From Ephydatia muelleri (taxonomy: Eukaryota > Porifera > Demospongiae > Spongillida > Spongillidae): DNA of 64,000 nucleotides. The position numbers were made by a program, and so were the translations under genes. A model generated the notes under the pieces. The model ran no database searches. It was not told the origin of the DNA and saw only the letters and a program-made list of their open reading frames with translations. Numbering within the stretch: the stretch's first letter is position 1; each line of letters begins with the position of its first letter. This document shows, in pieces, positions 23,359-33,714 of the stretch. Where the stretch lies: contig JABACO010000001.1 in assembly GCA_013339895.1 (NCBI GenBank), forward strand, positions 33,635,349 to 33,699,348, in the 5' to 3' direction.

Positions 23359-24153
23359 CTCTCCATTTCACACGGCTGTCAAATCGAGCTAGTTTCTGAT
23401 GCACGTGGACGAGCGTATAATAAATTCGGACAGGAATTTCGGTCCGGGGGGGACTCAATTCCCTAGGGAAGTGGGTCCGGTTTAATTGATTTTGTGCATC
23501 CAGGGATTTCGGTCCGGGGGGAGGACCGAGTTCCCTAGGGAAGTGGGTCCTCCGGACCGAAAATTCGGGGGGACCGAGTTCCCTGTGACACCGGCCTTCT
23601 GGGCCATCGCTGTTACTGCCTTCTTCGGATTTTTTCGCCTTGGTGAGCTGCTGCTCGAGAGTGAAGCTTCTTACAACCCTTCACTGCACCTTAGCTGGGA
23701 GACGTCGCCATCGACGCCAGATCAGCTACGTCAATGATTAAGATCCATCTCAGGAAGTCCAAATGTGACCAATTTGGTAATGGGGCTGACATACTGCTGG
23801 GGCGCACCGGCTGCGAGTTGTGCCCAGTCTCAGCCATCATGACCTTCATAGGTTTGCGCCGCAGCACCCCCGGCCACTTCTTTGTTGACCACCAGGAGAA
23901 GCCTATTGTAAAGTCGCACTTCGTGGCGAAGGTCCGGGACGCCCTGCGCACAGCCGGTTATCCCGAGGAGCAATTCGCAGGCCACAGCTTCAGGATCGGG
24001 GCAGCAACCAGCGCGGCGATGGCCGGCGTCGAAGACTCCATGATACAGACGTTGGGAAGGTGGCATAGCGCCGCTTTCCTTCGCTATATTAGGACCCCGC
24101 AGATTCATCTGGCTGCAGCCACCGCATCATTGGCGAAAGCTACTATGAGTTAA

Positions 24154-24270
24154 TGGTTACCGGCTTTTAGGACCGGTCTCGTGCGTTGGAGTTAATCATG
24201 ATATTATACCAATGTCTATCCTACTAATTGTTTGGGGGGTGGAGGAAGCCCAGTGGGGCCTCCTCACCTT
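24154..24270. other. Ngaro 3' untranslated region
   Basis: Between the recombinase stop and repeat B1; G-rich GGGGGGTGGAGGAAG near 24232. No other feature. Confidence 0.5.
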
Positions 24271-24414
24271 GGGCGGGATATGGCACGGTGCAAGTGGGTG
24301 GTGCCATATCACCACACCCCCAAACACCATGCCGCGCATGCGTGCTAGGTACGCCTCCCCCCCAGACCTTGGCCAATGGGTTTAGTCCGGACGTGCAGTG
24401 AAAGCTCTAGGTTA
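24271..24414. repeat. Ngaro split direct repeat B1
   Basis: Begins GGGCGGGATATGGCACGGTG; matches 24621-24765 almost exactly. It contains a GATATGGCAC..GTGCCATATC inverted repeat. Confidence 0.9.
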
Positions 24415-24578
24415 AATATAGTTTAAGGTACTTAAACTGAGTTAACCGGCTGCTGCTCCATATAGCCGCATGATGGAATGGTTGGATGTAGTGCGCATGC
24501 GCATGGCTTGGGCGCGCGCATTAGTAGCGTTCAGCTGCAGGTTAGTAGTGTTCAGCTGCCTGTGAGATTTTCTTTCTT
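24415..24578. repeat. Ngaro split direct repeat A2
   Basis: Near-identical to A1 at 14702-14866 and directly abuts B1, the expected circle-junction arrangement. Confidence 0.9.
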
Positions 24579-24620
24579 TTTTGTTAAAACTCCATCGCTC
24601 CTATGGACGATGTGAATTCT

Positions 24621-24765
24621 GGGCGGGATATGGCACGGTGCAAGTGGGTGGTGCCATATCACCACACCCCCAAACACCATGCCGCGCATGCGTGCTAGGT
24701 ACGCCTCCCCCCCAGACCTTGGCCAATGGGTTTAGTCCGGACGTGCAGTGAAAGCTGTAGGTTAA
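24621..24765. repeat. Ngaro split direct repeat B2
   Basis: Second copy of B1, differing by about one base; marks the right end of the element. Confidence 0.9.
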
Positions 24766-24943
24766 CGTGGTAATTGGTATGGAATGTGCGGCAAAGAAAT
24801 GTTGGGCTAACTTCTAAGCGGTCTATATACCGTATGGAGTACATGTATACGAGGAGAACGAAATACAGTTACTGCTCTCTCTTTTTTGGTGGTGTTATGT
24901 GCGGTGCAGTGCTAAGAGTTAAAAAGTGTTGCTTAACTATTCA

Positions 24944-25822
24944 CAGTAGTTTTTTCACTTTGTCGTGCATTGTGTTGTATTGGGAGAGCAGGGTATTAAA
25001 CTTAGCATGAATAGATTCGGCACCCTGCTCTCCAAGGAGACCAAAACCAACATGCATTCTGTTGGCCCACTGTAATGCATGGTCTTCCAGGAGGTGCATT
25101 TTGATGGGAGTAGTGGCTTTTGGAAATGCCCTCCTGAAACTCTCCATAAAGCTGGGTATAGCTGCAGCTATAGGAAGCAAAAGTTTTAGTAACCCATAGA
25201 AACGGCATATATTTTACCTACCAAGTTGACTGGCATTGTATTCATTGATGTAGTTACCATCATATAGTTCATGGCAACGGCCAAATTGTGCCAGTATACT
25301 TCTGAAAGTGGTTGCAGTGGCCATCACATCACTTAGGATGGACGGAATCTCTCGCAGCGCTGTTGCAACCATTGCGCCACAAAGAGCCTCAATGCTTGAG
25401 ATCTAAAATTGATGCATGAGTATTCTATAGTACATGCATGACGTAATAGTTTGTATTTTAATTAGGATTCTTGCCTGCAAAGACTTGTGCACATGGTTTC
25501 CAACAAATACTCCTCCAAAATACTGTTGCCGTGTCACACCTAACATCTGCAGGGTGCTGTCCAATTCTTTTACAAATGGACCTTCATGAGTTGCAAACCC
25601 TTTATTCAGTTCATCTGTAATGTGAGCAATTTCGTCCTCCTGCAATTGTCACTTTTATTAGTTTTTGCTGAATTGCTGTTATACTTACAAGTTTGTCTAC
25701 TGACTCCCTTTGTTCTGCAGCTTGCTGCAGCAAGTTTTGCGTTACCACATTGGACTCCTCACCATATAGCAACACCATGTATGTTGCTAGTTGCTCTGTG
25801 GTTTCTTTCAAATGCTTGGCAA
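24944..25822 (-). pseudogene. Unnamed multi-exon gene (GEQGAESIHA family), 3' part, interrupted by hAT
   Basis: Minus-strand exons: 25822-25692 (HLKETTEQLATYMVLL, coiled-coil-like), about 25638-25480 (YFGGVFVGNHVHKSLQ), about 25402-25222 (SSIEALCGAMVATALREIPS) and about 25165-24944 (KMHLLEDHALQW, FGLLGEQGAESIHAKFN). The intron after SLQ uses a GC donor (CAG|GCAAGA). The FVGNHVHK and GEQGAESIHA signatures belong to an uncharacterised protein family I have seen in sponge and cnidarian genomes, possibly itself transposon-linked; no function is assigned. The frame stops at TGA soon after KVKKLL. The hAT element at 25823-41061 splits the first of these exons; the other side is 41062-41145. Confidence 0.6.
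25815..25822. repeat. 8-bp target duplication CTTGGCAA (left) of the hAT
   Basis: Exact match to 41062-41069 on the far side of the element. Eight bases is typical for hAT. Confidence 0.93.
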
Positions 25823-26087
25823 CAGTGTTGCCGCGGTCCACTACTTTTCAGTGGACCGTGGACCGCGGTCAAACCTAAGTAGCCAGACCGTGACCGGACC
25901 GCGACCGTGCACAAATCAAACAATCCAGGACCGTGACCGTCGGTCGGACCGACGGTCGGACCGCGGTCCACAATGCTGATAATATAAATCCAAGAAAGGC
26001 AATGCAAATGCAACAATGACAACACATACATACACACACACATTATGAAACATACAACAAAGTACAAAGTCTGAAAAAACAATGCTA

Positions 26088-26434
26088 TTTCCAGAAGTAT
26101 TGATTGTGGCGTAAAAAAATGGTCTTGTGAAGTCTTTCTGGAAGCATGCGCCATCTTTTTTTGTCGGTTATGTTTTTGGCCGTGGAAAAAACCCTTTCAG
26201 AGGAAGATGATGAAGCGGGGATGGCCAAGTATTTTTTTGCAAGCACTGATATAATGGGATAATTAGTAGCATTAACAGACCACCAGTTAAGTGGGTCCAA
26301 TCCTGTCAGATGATCTGACTCTGGCACTGCCAGATACCTACATGTACAAATCAACATTATCATAATACATAACATTTCAACATTCATTTTTGAAGTACCT
26401 TTTTAGTTCTTCATCAACACGATCATCAACAGTG
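26088..26434 (-). pseudogene. hAT transposase, C-terminal dimerisation part
   Basis: Minus strand reads RYLAVPESDHLTGLDPLNWW, then IPASSSSSERVFSTAKNI, KKRWRMLPERLHKTIFLRHN: the hATC dimerisation domain. A 5' piece (NTVDDRVDEELKR) abuts the CACTA-2 end at 26435-26437, and a short intron (AG|GTACTT...TAG|GTATCT) joins it to RYLAVP. This is the end of the gene whose start is at 40807. Confidence 0.88.
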
Positions 26435-26437
26435 TTA
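26435..26437. repeat. TTA target duplication (left) of CACTA-2
   Basis: Matches TTA at 33921-33923. Confidence 0.85.
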
Positions 26438-26867
26438 CACTAGGCGAAAAAGTACATTTACATCTCATTTACGTATAATGTACATTTGTTGTAAATCTGT
26501 TGGGGCACATTTACTAACATATTTGCAGTCTTGTAAATATGTTACACATTTGCCATTATATTTACTTCACATTTACTACCCTGGAAAATGTGTCACATAT
26601 TTACAAATGTATTTGCAATACATTTACGTTGCATATACATCATCAGATTTATCGTAATATTTACAAGGCTAGCAAATGTGCAATATGCTCTAATTATACA
26701 AGCGCTAATACAAGTAATAGGAAAATATTCTAATATAGCTATCTCGATCTTAAAATGTGGACATCACGACATTGGATTACCACCATCAAATCGATCTATC
26801 CACTTGAGGTACACTAGTTCGATTCTAACATTAGCTTTAACACACATAGGCGCGCGCATACTCATAC

Positions 26868-28011
26868 CAGGCCCGGCGCACTCTGTCCAAAGTTGGTGCG
26901 GCCAATTATTAAATATTAGTATGGGCGTGGCCCCATGCAAAGTGCGCGCGGGTTGAAGTTTTCTTTCGAAGCACATGCCCGGCCCGTGTTGATGAAATAC
27001 ATGTAAGATGCAAAAACAGAATCATATGTAACCGGACAATGCAAACATGGATGTGGCAAAAGCAAATTAACTGATCAAGATTGAAGCTCTTTAAGTATCA
27101 GGGGACTTTCGGTATCATTATCATGGATTGTCAAATACCTTTGTCCTATGCTGCGAACTGTTAACAAATTCGTCTGCGATGTTCTCCAGCTTGATGGTGT
27201 CAGTGAGAGCTTTGTGAACGTGTAACATGCACCATTAGGTTATTTAATCTTACCTGGCTCATTGTGCTGCGTCGATAGCTTTTAATCCTACGGAGCGCGC
27301 TAAATGTATATACGTTCGGAAGTTGCATTTGTAGCGTCATCACTAGCAATTAGCTTCATTACTGTACAAACTTCAGACAGAAGTTGTTTTTGAGATGCTG
27401 CGGTGTTAAAGTGCAAGTGTACTTAATGATGTCCAAAATTGTCGGCGGAATTTGAACTGTTGAATAATTCCTTGCAAAAAATAGACAACTGATAGCGTAA
27501 TAGCTGGATGGAGGTCATCTTTAATGACTTTATAAAATGTGCAGACAAACTCAAAATCTTTCTGGACTTCATCTTCCGTTCTTTAAATCCCTTCACGCAG
27601 ATGTGGTAGTATGATAAGTCCTTACCTTTGACCCATGTCTTAAACCATGCAATGCAATTAACCCTGAAACAATCGCAAGACAGGATTTTTTTTCTCCAAA
27701 TGAACGCTTAGGGAACGTCAGGCCCATAGGGTGGTGCGGGATGTCGAGGATCTGAGGCAGATCATTTATTGAGAGCCCATAGTTGCACAGCAGGAAATTC
27801 ATTCAATGGTTAAGTTAAGTACGACTATGAATTAATGTAATTATAATAATGCGAGACTAACACGTTCAAAGTAGACGATCGATAATTACAATGGTTAAAG
27901 AATAAATGCACTATGGACATCAGACACGCCCACATATTAGACACGCCCATTTTGGGACCGAAAGTTGGTGCGGCCAAAGCCGCACCAACCGCACCGTGTG
28001 CGCCGGGCCTG
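26868..28011 (-). mobile_element. hAT relic with 5-bp duplication, nested in CACTA-2
   Basis: Ends begin CAGGCCCGGCGCAC on both sides (right end inverted), then GTTGGTGCGG. The flanks share CATAC (26863-26867 and 28012-28016). At 27100-27420 the minus strand keeps a hAT C-terminal signature (LLSEVCTVMKLIASDDATNA, TSER) with later frame damage. Some hAT lineages duplicate 5 bases. The right end also holds a perfect hairpin GTTGGTGCGGC-CAAA-GCCGCACCAAC near 27963. Confidence 0.7.
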
Positions 28012-28100
28012 CATACACGTAGGGCAGGCTCGCGCACGCATACATGTATATTAATCAACGTCGCGCTGATAGCGACCGTGTGTGCGAATATGAACGCCCT

Positions 28101-28745
28101 TCCCTTCTGTTGGGGCAATACCAGTGACCATGCTCACAGAGTGTGCTAATGTGAGCGATAACCGATATGAGTTTAGCCTTGTATCCATGGTGTTTGGTGT
28201 TTAGTTGTCATTGAATTAGAATATCACCTGGAACTAGATGTGGCTTCAGACTGCCCTTCTGTTGGGGTAATGACAGTGACCATGCTCACAGAGTGTGCTA
28301 ATGTGAGCGATATCCGATATGAGTTTAGCCTTGTATCCATGGTGTTTGGTGTTTAGTTGTCATTGAATTAGAATATCACCTGGAACTAGATGTGGCTTCA
28401 GACTGCCCTTCTGTTGGGGTAATGACAGTGACCATGCTCACAGAGTGTGCTAATGTGAGCGATATCCGATATGAGTTTAGCCTTGTATCCATGGTGTTTG
28501 GTGTTTAGTTGTCATTGAATTAGAATATCACCTGGAACTAGATGTGGCTTCAGACTGCCCTTCTGTTGGGGTAATGACAGTGACCATGCTCACAGAGTGT
28601 GCTAATGTGAGCGATATCCGATATGAGTTTAGCCTTGTATCCATGGTGTTTGGTGTTTAGTTGTCATTGAATTACAATATCACCTGGAACTAGATGTGGC
28701 TTCATGGTGTCTAGTTGTCATTGAATTAGAATATGACCTGGATGT
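28101..28745. repeat. 152-bp tandem repeat, four copies plus a part
   Basis: Units starting with GCCCTTCTGTTGGGG at 28101, 28253, 28405 and 28557, nearly identical, followed by a partial copy to about 28745. It lies between the hAT relic and the transposase 3' end. No coding content. Confidence 0.95.
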
Positions 28746-29212
28746 GCCCTATGCTTCTGACATCCTTGTGATGTGTGGTTAGTTCACTAAGTACTGTATA
28801 GGGTTAATGGACTCTGCTGTTATGTGGGTCCATGGATGTGGTAAGTGAGTGAGGAGTTGTTGATTGGAGCAAGTTAGATGTGTTGTGCTGTTTTGTAAAA
28901 GTGCAGCTGCCATGAACTTGTTTATACATGTACAGGAGTTGTGTTCATGCCCATATATGGAATGGCCTACTACCAACAGCTCCTCCCACTTTGAAAAGCT
29001 TTGTGTAGCTATGCTTTACTTCCCCTCCTCTTTTGTTAGTGCTCCTCTTACCCTATCCTCTATGACGTTTGATTTTTTTCACTCACAATTTCAAATCCAC
29101 TCTATTTTAGTAATACATGAGTGACAGCTTTAATCATTACAACTGGAAAAATTCATACATGATTGAAATCATAATTTATGACACTGTCCATTGTGTACAT
29201 ACATGTATGCAA
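28746..29212. other. CACTA-2 non-coding stretch
   Basis: Leads to the 3' end of the transposase gene on the other strand. Nothing else recognised. Confidence 0.5.
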
Positions 29213-32200
29213 TTATAAAAAAACCTTCTGTTGTAATGGGCAGATATAAAGAACGCTTTCATCATTTAGCTTTGTACTTGCTGCAACAAACTGTGAGTGT
29301 ATTCTTTGTACTGGTAAGAATGATGCTGGGCCAAATGGTTCATACAGATTAGCGCACCACACTTGTGATGATGTAGCAGGATGACTCTGGTAGTGTTGAT
29401 ACCATTTGACAAATGCAAAAATATGTGATTTTGTGTTTCCAAGCATGGTGTAATTGTGTTGAAAATAATTCATAACATGGCCTGGGCGAAGTTCTTCTGT
29501 AGTTTTGTCCACATGACCATCTTTACCACACCATGCTGCAAGGATGTAGCATGATCTTTTGGAACGGCTTCCTATTGATCCATACACTGTGTTTCCATTT
29601 TTGATGTATGTGTATGACATAGCACGAAATGAAATATGTGTGTTAATAACATCTTGTTTGTACATCACTTGATATGCATTGGCCAAATACAGTGTACTGT
29701 CTCCATCAAGGTAGTGCTCTGATGCAGCTCCTGATAAACAATAGGGAGCACTGATGGACCAGATGCTGGTGGGCACATCATGAACTGATAGTTTTGAACA
29801 AGCAATAACTGCACAATACTCTATGCCATGTTCTGAGCACATATCATTTAATGTACCAGTGCTGAAATCTTTGTTGAACAATTGTTGCATTGTTGTCGTC
29901 TGTACATTCAAGCACTCTACAGGAATATTCAGATTGTCAACTTGTACATCATGCATGAAGTGTTGCATGAACTGAACTTCCACTGATCGGTTATTGGTTT
30001 GATAGTTACCCAGTATACCATTGTACCTTTCAAATGAAAAAAGCCAGAATGCATAAACAGGCCCATAATCCTTAATGCATTCAACTAGATGTGTATGCAT
30101 ATGCATATTTGGAGTGACTTTCTCAATGCCATACAATCTCTCAAATTCAATACAAAATTTTACTAGTAGGTCATGACCTTGTTCTGCCTCTTCAATTGTT
30201 AGCATTGGTGACACTAAGATTTGACATGCGCGAACAAAAAGATGCCAACAATTTAAATGTGCCTGTTCCAGCTCACCCTCCAGCACATACATTGAAAGGG
30301 TCATTGTCCATATTTTCCATTCATCTGCTGTAAATGAACTAAATCCAGAAGCAATTTTATGTGGTATTCTTCCTAATGATGACGGAAATGCACATTTATC
30401 CACCTTTGATTGTAAAATGGTATGGCGATTTTTTGGTATAATGGGGGAATCTTCATTTAACCATATGTTTTTCATTACATGTTTCGCAGTACCTAAAAAG
30501 AGGTTATGCATGGCATCAATGATGTGAAACCTTATGCAATCAAAGTATTCCAAATGCATCAGAGATGTAAATCTTGACCCACTCAGCGACTCAACTCTTT
30601 GCTTTGCAGCATTGCTGACTTGCTGTTGTCCTAAAAAGGCTTGTGCACGATGGTCATCCTCTTTGCGTGGGGCTGAAACTGTATTGAAATCACCACCATA
30701 ACACATGGCCCCATTATCTGGGTTTGTCTCAAAATTTTTTGTGCACTTTGAGCAACCACATTTTGCCATGTGGCCATAAAAGCCACACACCTTTCTTGTT
30801 GCTGGTGTGTCACAGGCTACACAAAGCAAAGCAGCTCTTAAAGTGATGGGGTCATGTGCATCTGGGGATAGTATTTGAATTCCATCTTTCCATAAAATGT
30901 TTAGCTCTTCAACAAGTGGATCAAGGTATGTATTGATATGCAACGAAGGCTCATGGGGACCTGGTATTAAACCAACTAAAATAATGTTTTCTTTTTTAAA
31001 GCGCATTGATCTTGGCAGATTCAGAATGACCAAATAAACAGCACCAACACTATAAGGGGAGTGTTTGTAAGGATTGAACCAATCCACATTCAGCATTAGT
31101 CCTAAATTATTAGGAGCAGCTAAAAAAGGAGTGTTATTTACATGCATGAACTCCTTCCACACTCTACCATCATATATGTCATGCAGTGCATTGCTAGGGA
31201 TAGTTCTTTGCCTCCATTTTTCACAGGCTAGCAGGACACCTGGACGACTAAAGTGCAATTTCAATGATTCTGCAAGAGATTTGTAACAATACATTTTGTG
31301 GGGATATGCTCTCAATGAACCATCCTTTAGTTTTATTCTAGCCACCAATGGTGAGCCACATGGTTTTCTACGAGCTCGATGAGGATGCTGGGGGTACTCG
31401 CAATATGTGCAAACGTTTTCTATAGTAGTGAGTACATCATCTAAATTATATATGAAGTGACATTTAGGACATACAACAAACTTGATAAAACTATTTCTGT
31501 TAACACGTAAGATGTTTCGTAAGCTTCTCAAAGACTTAGGAAAGATGAATGATATTGAGGCTAATAGTGGGGAAAACTGTTTCAATATAAAGCAGTAGAA
31601 ATGCAAAACAGTTAGCAAGGTGTCGATTGCGTTAATTCCAATATTGTACCGACAAAACCATTTCAGTAGAATGGTTAGAAAACAGATTATTACGGCATGT
31701 GCTTTCCTTGAGATCGATTCTTCCTCTACATCTTCAGCTGTCGGCATTACATGATTTGGAAGGAGATCTGAAGTGCTATTACCTTGAATATCCTCATCAA
31801 TGTCTGCAGCATGGTCATCCCACATTTCTCCATCATCTATTATTTCTTCCTCTTCGTAGCCTTTTTCAAGTTCTCCAATTTCTTCATCCTGATTATCTTG
31901 CATATCTATTGTGTGGTATTCAAGCAATCGGTTAATGATTCGCAGCGACAATTGCATGCATAGTGTGGTGCGATTTGTGTAGTGTATACACTAGCAGATA
32001 CAATAATTGAAAGCAGCATTTTTTACCTTCTGCTTCGTCTGAATCATATATGCTTGCATTTAAACATTGCTCGTTCTCCAAATCGCTCTCATCTGATGAA
32101 GCTGCCGCTAATACATTTTTCATTGCCCACGAATTCGACGATGCGTCGAAATATAGCTTTCTATGCTTCAAGTACGTATTTGACGAGACTGTTTCACGAC

Positions 32201-32237
32201 AGTGTGGGCAATAACGACGGTTACGAGGCATTCTCAA
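29213..32237 (-). CDS. TNP2-like CACTA transposase, intact, two exons
   Basis: Exon 1 (32237-32027) encodes a zinc-finger start, RRYCPHCRETVSSNTYLKHR. A GT-AG intron (GTAAAA..ACAATAG) joins in phase to exon 2 (31905-29213), giving about 967 residues. Exon 2 has an acidic stretch, a CPKC...C..C zinc-binding segment (about 31455-31390), PHRARRKPCG, then the TNP2 core: LVGLIPGPHEPSLHINTYLD, CGCSKCTK, DAMHNLFLGTAKH and SFERYNGILGNYQTNNRS, ending FGPASFLPVQRIHSQF. The enzyme cuts at CACTA ends and makes 3-bp duplications. No lesion was found, unlike the copy-1 gene. It is divergently paired with the gene at 32399. Confidence 0.92.
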
Positions 32238-32398
32238 CTTGAATTGCTTAGCCAGCGCTTAGATTTGAAATCTCTGCTCAGTAATTACGTCATACAAACC
32301 CGCGTGGACCAATGGGAATATTTGCGCCAAAATTGCATATTGCTGCATCTGTCCATTCATAGCTTCTGTCGTACATATTAATGATCTGCGTATCAAGA
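32238..32398. promoter_or_regulatory. Bidirectional promoter region of CACTA-2
   Basis: 161 bp lie between the two start codons, so both genes must share regulatory sequence. No core promoter motif was assigned. Confidence 0.5.
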
Positions 32399-33583
32399 AT
32401 GTCTTTGCCGTTTGTCACTCCCAGTCGTGTGAATGTATCTCGTCGGCCTATTCTACCTCGCTCTGGTAAATCATTCATTATGCAATGTATTTTTAAATCA
32501 CTGAAAATATATTGCATCGACACCGACTATGATATATATATTAGGAGGGTCTCCCGCTAGCGCTGGATTGGACACTACTTGCCAAGAAAAAATCCTCTCT
32601 TCTCTTCAAAGTTTGCAGGATCAGATAGCAGAGTTGAGAAGCTCTACAGCTACCTCATCGACAGCCGCCACAGCGCCGGAACCACCGAAGGAGAAAAGGA
32701 TTGCCAAGGAATTGTCGGTACGCTATTTCGTGTTGTCATGGTTATCTTGCACACTGAACCACGGCCTTTTATTGCAAATATACAGTCTGCCATCCATAGC
32801 ACTGTGAAACACCTGCGCGATCAGACAGAGAATGCTATGGAGTGGAATACCTCCCTAAGGTACATGAGGTCATCAACATGCATTACTGATATACTGCATG
32901 ATGAAGTTTCACAGATATTGCAAACCGGCGTGTAACGGATGAGGTTGTGACTGCTTGTCAGAGCGACAAATTTCCCGCTGCTGTCGTCCGAAGTATGCCA
33001 CGCATCTATTAGTATTTAAATTCTTTTTCCGCGGTACATACGTTGTATCATTCATGCAGAAGCCGCTAGGATATACTTCGCTAACTTAAAGCGACGCTCG
33101 AAAATGGTACTGGCTGGAAAGCTGGACGAATCCAAAAAGCGGCAGCGAAAGGTCCAGCGAAAGCACAACGTGAGTCGTATTGTGCAATCTAGCTAGCTAA
33201 CACTGAAATTAATACACCATTCATTTTTATAGAAAGCACATAGCAGGATGAACGCCTGCACCACTTCCACGGCTATTACTGCCGAGGAGAAAAATGAGGC
33301 AACAAAGATCCTCACTGTAGACTTTATGTCTTCAGAAGAAACAGGGCAGGAGACAGCTGGGAGCGATAATGAACGGGTGCCACCAGCTACCATTTTCAAA
33401 CTTCGTCCACTTCCTTGGCGGAGCGACAGGGCGAATTCCATTATCGCCAGCATGGACCGAAAGGCCCAGCGCAGGAGCTCAGATAGAGCAAAGGAGATGT
33501 GCCGCAAGCGGTACAATGGCGATCCGTCAACTCGGCAACCGCCTCCATCTGCTCCTGCGTGGGCCGTAAAGGAACTTAGCTAG
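32399..33583 (+). CDS. CACTA-2 accessory protein ('LPWRS' family), six exons
   Basis: Inferred exons: 32399-32465 (MSLPFVTPSRVNVSRRPILP), about 32544-32716 (coiled-coil-like ILSSLQSLQDQIAELR), about 32746-32860 (FIANIQSAIHSTVKHLRDQT), about 32912-32995 (RRVTDEVVTACQSDKFPAAV), about 33061-33170 (IYFANLKRRSKM, basic, ending RKHN) and 33231-33583 (LRPLPWRSDRANSIIASMDR, SAPAWA). GT-AG borders were seen for the joins checked. Each exon has a partner in the CACTA-1 gene. The architecture (coiled coil, basic block, tryptophan motif) would suit a DNA-binding partner of the transposase; that is inference. Confidence 0.68.
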
Positions 33584-33714
33584 CTTTGCTCTTGTGCGTC
33601 GCTGTGTTTATATGTATGCATAAATATGTAAGATATTAAAAGTTTAGCGCAATCGTTCAATTTATAACCAATAGCTATAGGTTTGCAATAGGTATCCACA
33701 GTGCCTATAAATGT
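33584..33714. other. 3' flank of the accessory gene
   Basis: Short AT-rich sequence before the right subterminal array; no feature seen. Confidence 0.4.

Larger units (their letters stand above)
18849..23590 (-). mobile_element. Ginger1 DNA transposon (Ulp1-tailed), complete
   Basis: Terminal inverted repeats begin TGTCACAGGGAACTCGGTCC at both ends and continue, with TTCCCTAGGGAA palindromes and CGGTCCGG units, for over 100 bp (18849-18985 and 23435-23590). Flanks are CCGG. The single multi-exon gene is on the minus strand. Its integrase resembles gypsy integrases and ends in a GPY module, then a Ulp1 protease domain follows. All of this agrees with the published definition of Ginger1. It lies in the recombinase gene of the Ngaro element and is therefore younger than it. 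Confidence 0.93.
18419..24153 (+). pseudogene. Ngaro tyrosine recombinase, split by Ginger1
   Basis: The N-terminal core-binding half (18419-18844) reads SLDAAVQNYFHSGLAPSTHR and AYLSAVRSMQISLGLP. After a 4.7 kb interruption the catalytic half resumes at 23595: AVTAFFGFFRLGELL (catalytic Arg), GHSFRIGAATSAA (His-x-x-Arg) and YIRTPQ (Tyr), ending at 24153. The enzyme would insert the circular element DNA. Deleting the insert with one CCGG retained gives an open join ..GPDGPAFWAIAV. A one-base loss near 23697 shifts the frame again, so the gene was damaged in more than one way. Confidence 0.92.
14702..24765 (+). mobile_element. Ngaro-type (DIRS order) tyrosine-recombinase retrotransposon
   Basis: Gene order gag, reverse transcriptase/RNase H, tyrosine recombinase on the plus strand, with split direct repeats: A1 at 14702-14866, B1 at 24271-24414 immediately followed by A2 at 24415-24578, and B2 at 24621-24765. 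A1...B1-A2-B2 is the layout of Ngaro and PAT elements. I saw no methyltransferase, which favours Ngaro. Such elements integrate through a circle by recombinase and leave no target duplication. About 5.3 kb once the 4.7 kb Ginger1 insertion is discounted. Every gene carries lesions, so the copy is dead. Confidence 0.88.

Noticed and set aside
18849..23590. Polinton/Maverick or a solo gypsy fragment
   Set aside because: The integrase could fit, but there is no DNA polymerase B or capsid gene and no long terminal repeats; the ends and CCGG fit Ginger1.
14702..24765. DIRS1 or PAT element
   Set aside because: Repeats are split direct rather than inverted, and no methyltransferase was found, so Ngaro fits better.
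28101..28745. CRISPR-like or tRNA-like repeat
   Set aside because: Plain 152-bp tandem repeat; no spacers and no cloverleaf.
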